A DNA stretch of 64,000 nt from JABDLO01 sp041749255 (lineage in GTDB: Bacteria; Bacteroidota; Bacteroidia; Chitinophagales; Saprospiraceae). Under the pieces are notes generated by a model that searched no databases, was not told the DNA's origin, and saw nothing but the letters and a program-made list of their open reading frames with translations. The stretch lies in the NCBI GenBank assembly GCA_041749255.1, contig JBGTBR010000028.1, forward strand, positions 62,001 to 126,000, written 5' to 3'. Both the position numbers and the translations under genes were made by a program. This document shows, in pieces, positions 63,591-64,000 of the stretch. Within the stretch, counting starts at the first letter, position 1, and each line of letters begins with the position of its first letter.

Positions 63591-64000
63591 GTTTTATATC
63601 TATACCATTTCTGTATTTGAAATACAAAAAATCACTGCCGGCCTTCACTTGTTGAAGGCCGGTTTTTATTTGGGTTTCGGGTATGATGTATTCCTCTTCT
63701 GTATAATATTGTATGTTGTAAAACACAATTTTCCCATTTTCATAATAAATGAGATGGTTTCCGTCAAACTGAATATCAGATTCAATTTGAAAGGGAAATC
63801 TTCTCATATATTGACCAAAGTTGTCGAATAATAGTATTCCTTCTGTCCTGTCTTTGAGTATTACTTTTCCTTGCTTTTCTTGCAGAAAATGGGGCTGGAT
63901 TTCCTGTAAATTAAGTTCTACCATTGAAATGCTTGAAATTATACGTCGACCTTGCGGGTCTATTTTGAACATTTTGTATTCTGTATGATCATAGAGCCAG
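63577..64000 (-). CDS. Beta-propeller-like protein, C-terminal part (5' end outside window)
   Basis: The frame stays open to the right edge (reading WLYDHTEYKMFKIDPQGRR at the boundary), so the Met at 63972 is internal. The visible ~141 residues are repeats of short beta-strands (LKDRTEGILLFDNFGQYMRRF, LIYYENGKIVFYN) similar to NHL/6-bladed propellers. Family and function cannot be set from this fragment. Confidence 0.6.
   Translation of the reverse strand, partial: WLYDHTEYKMFKIDPQGRRIISSISMVELNLQEIQPHFLQEKQGKVILKDRTEGILLFDNFGQYMRRFPFQIESDIQFDGNHLIYYENGKIVFYNIQYYTEEEYIIPETQIKTGLQQVKAGSDFLYFKYRNGIDIKPRQS
63638..63669 (+). terminator. frr terminator embedded in a convergent coding sequence
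   Basis: CCGGCCTTCA (63638-63647) and TGAAGGCCGG (63653-63662) make a perfect 10-bp stem with a CTTGT loop and TTTTTATT after it. On the other strand the same bases encode TGLQQVKAGS. Confidence 0.85.

Overview
The window is a chromosomal segment of a low-GC member of the Bacteroidota, most likely a free-living Saprospiria-type organism (the class is inference; no taxonomic search was possible). The phylum call rests on several signs. Start codons almost never have a Shine-Dalgarno sequence. Several genes have -7 boxes of the TAnnTTTG type, some with a TTG or TTTG about 20 bases upstream. Typical families include DUF5916, outer membrane beta-barrel/TonB-type receptors, DUF4292 next to an EnvC-like protein, DUF4221, and a Rho with a long insertion. 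I see no prophage, CRISPR array or complete insertion sequence. Nearly all genes look intact; the two edge genes are cut by the window.

Layout. 1-1212: the end of an OmpR-type response regulator, then a non-coding stretch holding a solitary tRNA-like gene with a ~98-nt structured variable arm, its own promoter and its own terminator. 1.3-7.4 kb: a BioD-like/DRTGG ATPase and two outer-membrane proteins. 7.7-14.7 kb: bS21, an acyl-CoA dehydrogenase, a TesB thioesterase coupled to an aldehyde dehydrogenase, small membrane proteins and a TetR regulator (lipid metabolism). 14.7-19.7 kb: an ECF sigma factor overlapping a membrane-anchored beta-barrel protein, then topoisomerase IV subunit A. 19.9-21.4 kb: an AT-rich pair, a DUF4221 lipoprotein and a small cysteine-rich secreted peptide. 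21.5-29.2 kb: a complete tryptophan operon on the minus strand, trpL-trpE-G-D-C-F-B-A-aroF, with a ribosome-mediated attenuator whose 19-residue leader peptide contains three Trp codons in a row.

29.4-44.1 kb is an almost continuous minus-strand block: 24-nt tandem repeats, a hemolysin III family protein, a 1023-residue AsmA-like protein, a long-chain acyl-CoA ligase, two paralogous alpha/beta hydrolases around a serine hydrolase lipoprotein, an M29 aminopeptidase, HflX, an EnvC-like protein, a DUF4292 lipoprotein and a TPR protein. 44.3-51.3 kb holds pyruvate kinase, then acpP, fabF, rnc, a membrane hydrolase, a 166-bp IS630-type MITE inserted exactly at that gene's stop codon, and a patatin. 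51.4-56.7 kb: two paralogous vanadium-haloperoxidase/PAP2-type enzymes enclosing a two-component system. 56.8-64 kb: two secreted hypothetical proteins, rnpA, rpmH, rho, serS, a zinc metallopeptidase, frr, and the 3' end of a beta-propeller-like gene.

The most unusual item is the tRNA-like RNA at 950-1119: a near-perfect cloverleaf with an Asp-type anticodon loop and G73 discriminator, a Leu-type D arm, and a giant variable arm. The best-supported regulatory system is the trp attenuator, where terminator and antiterminator can both be drawn from the sequence.
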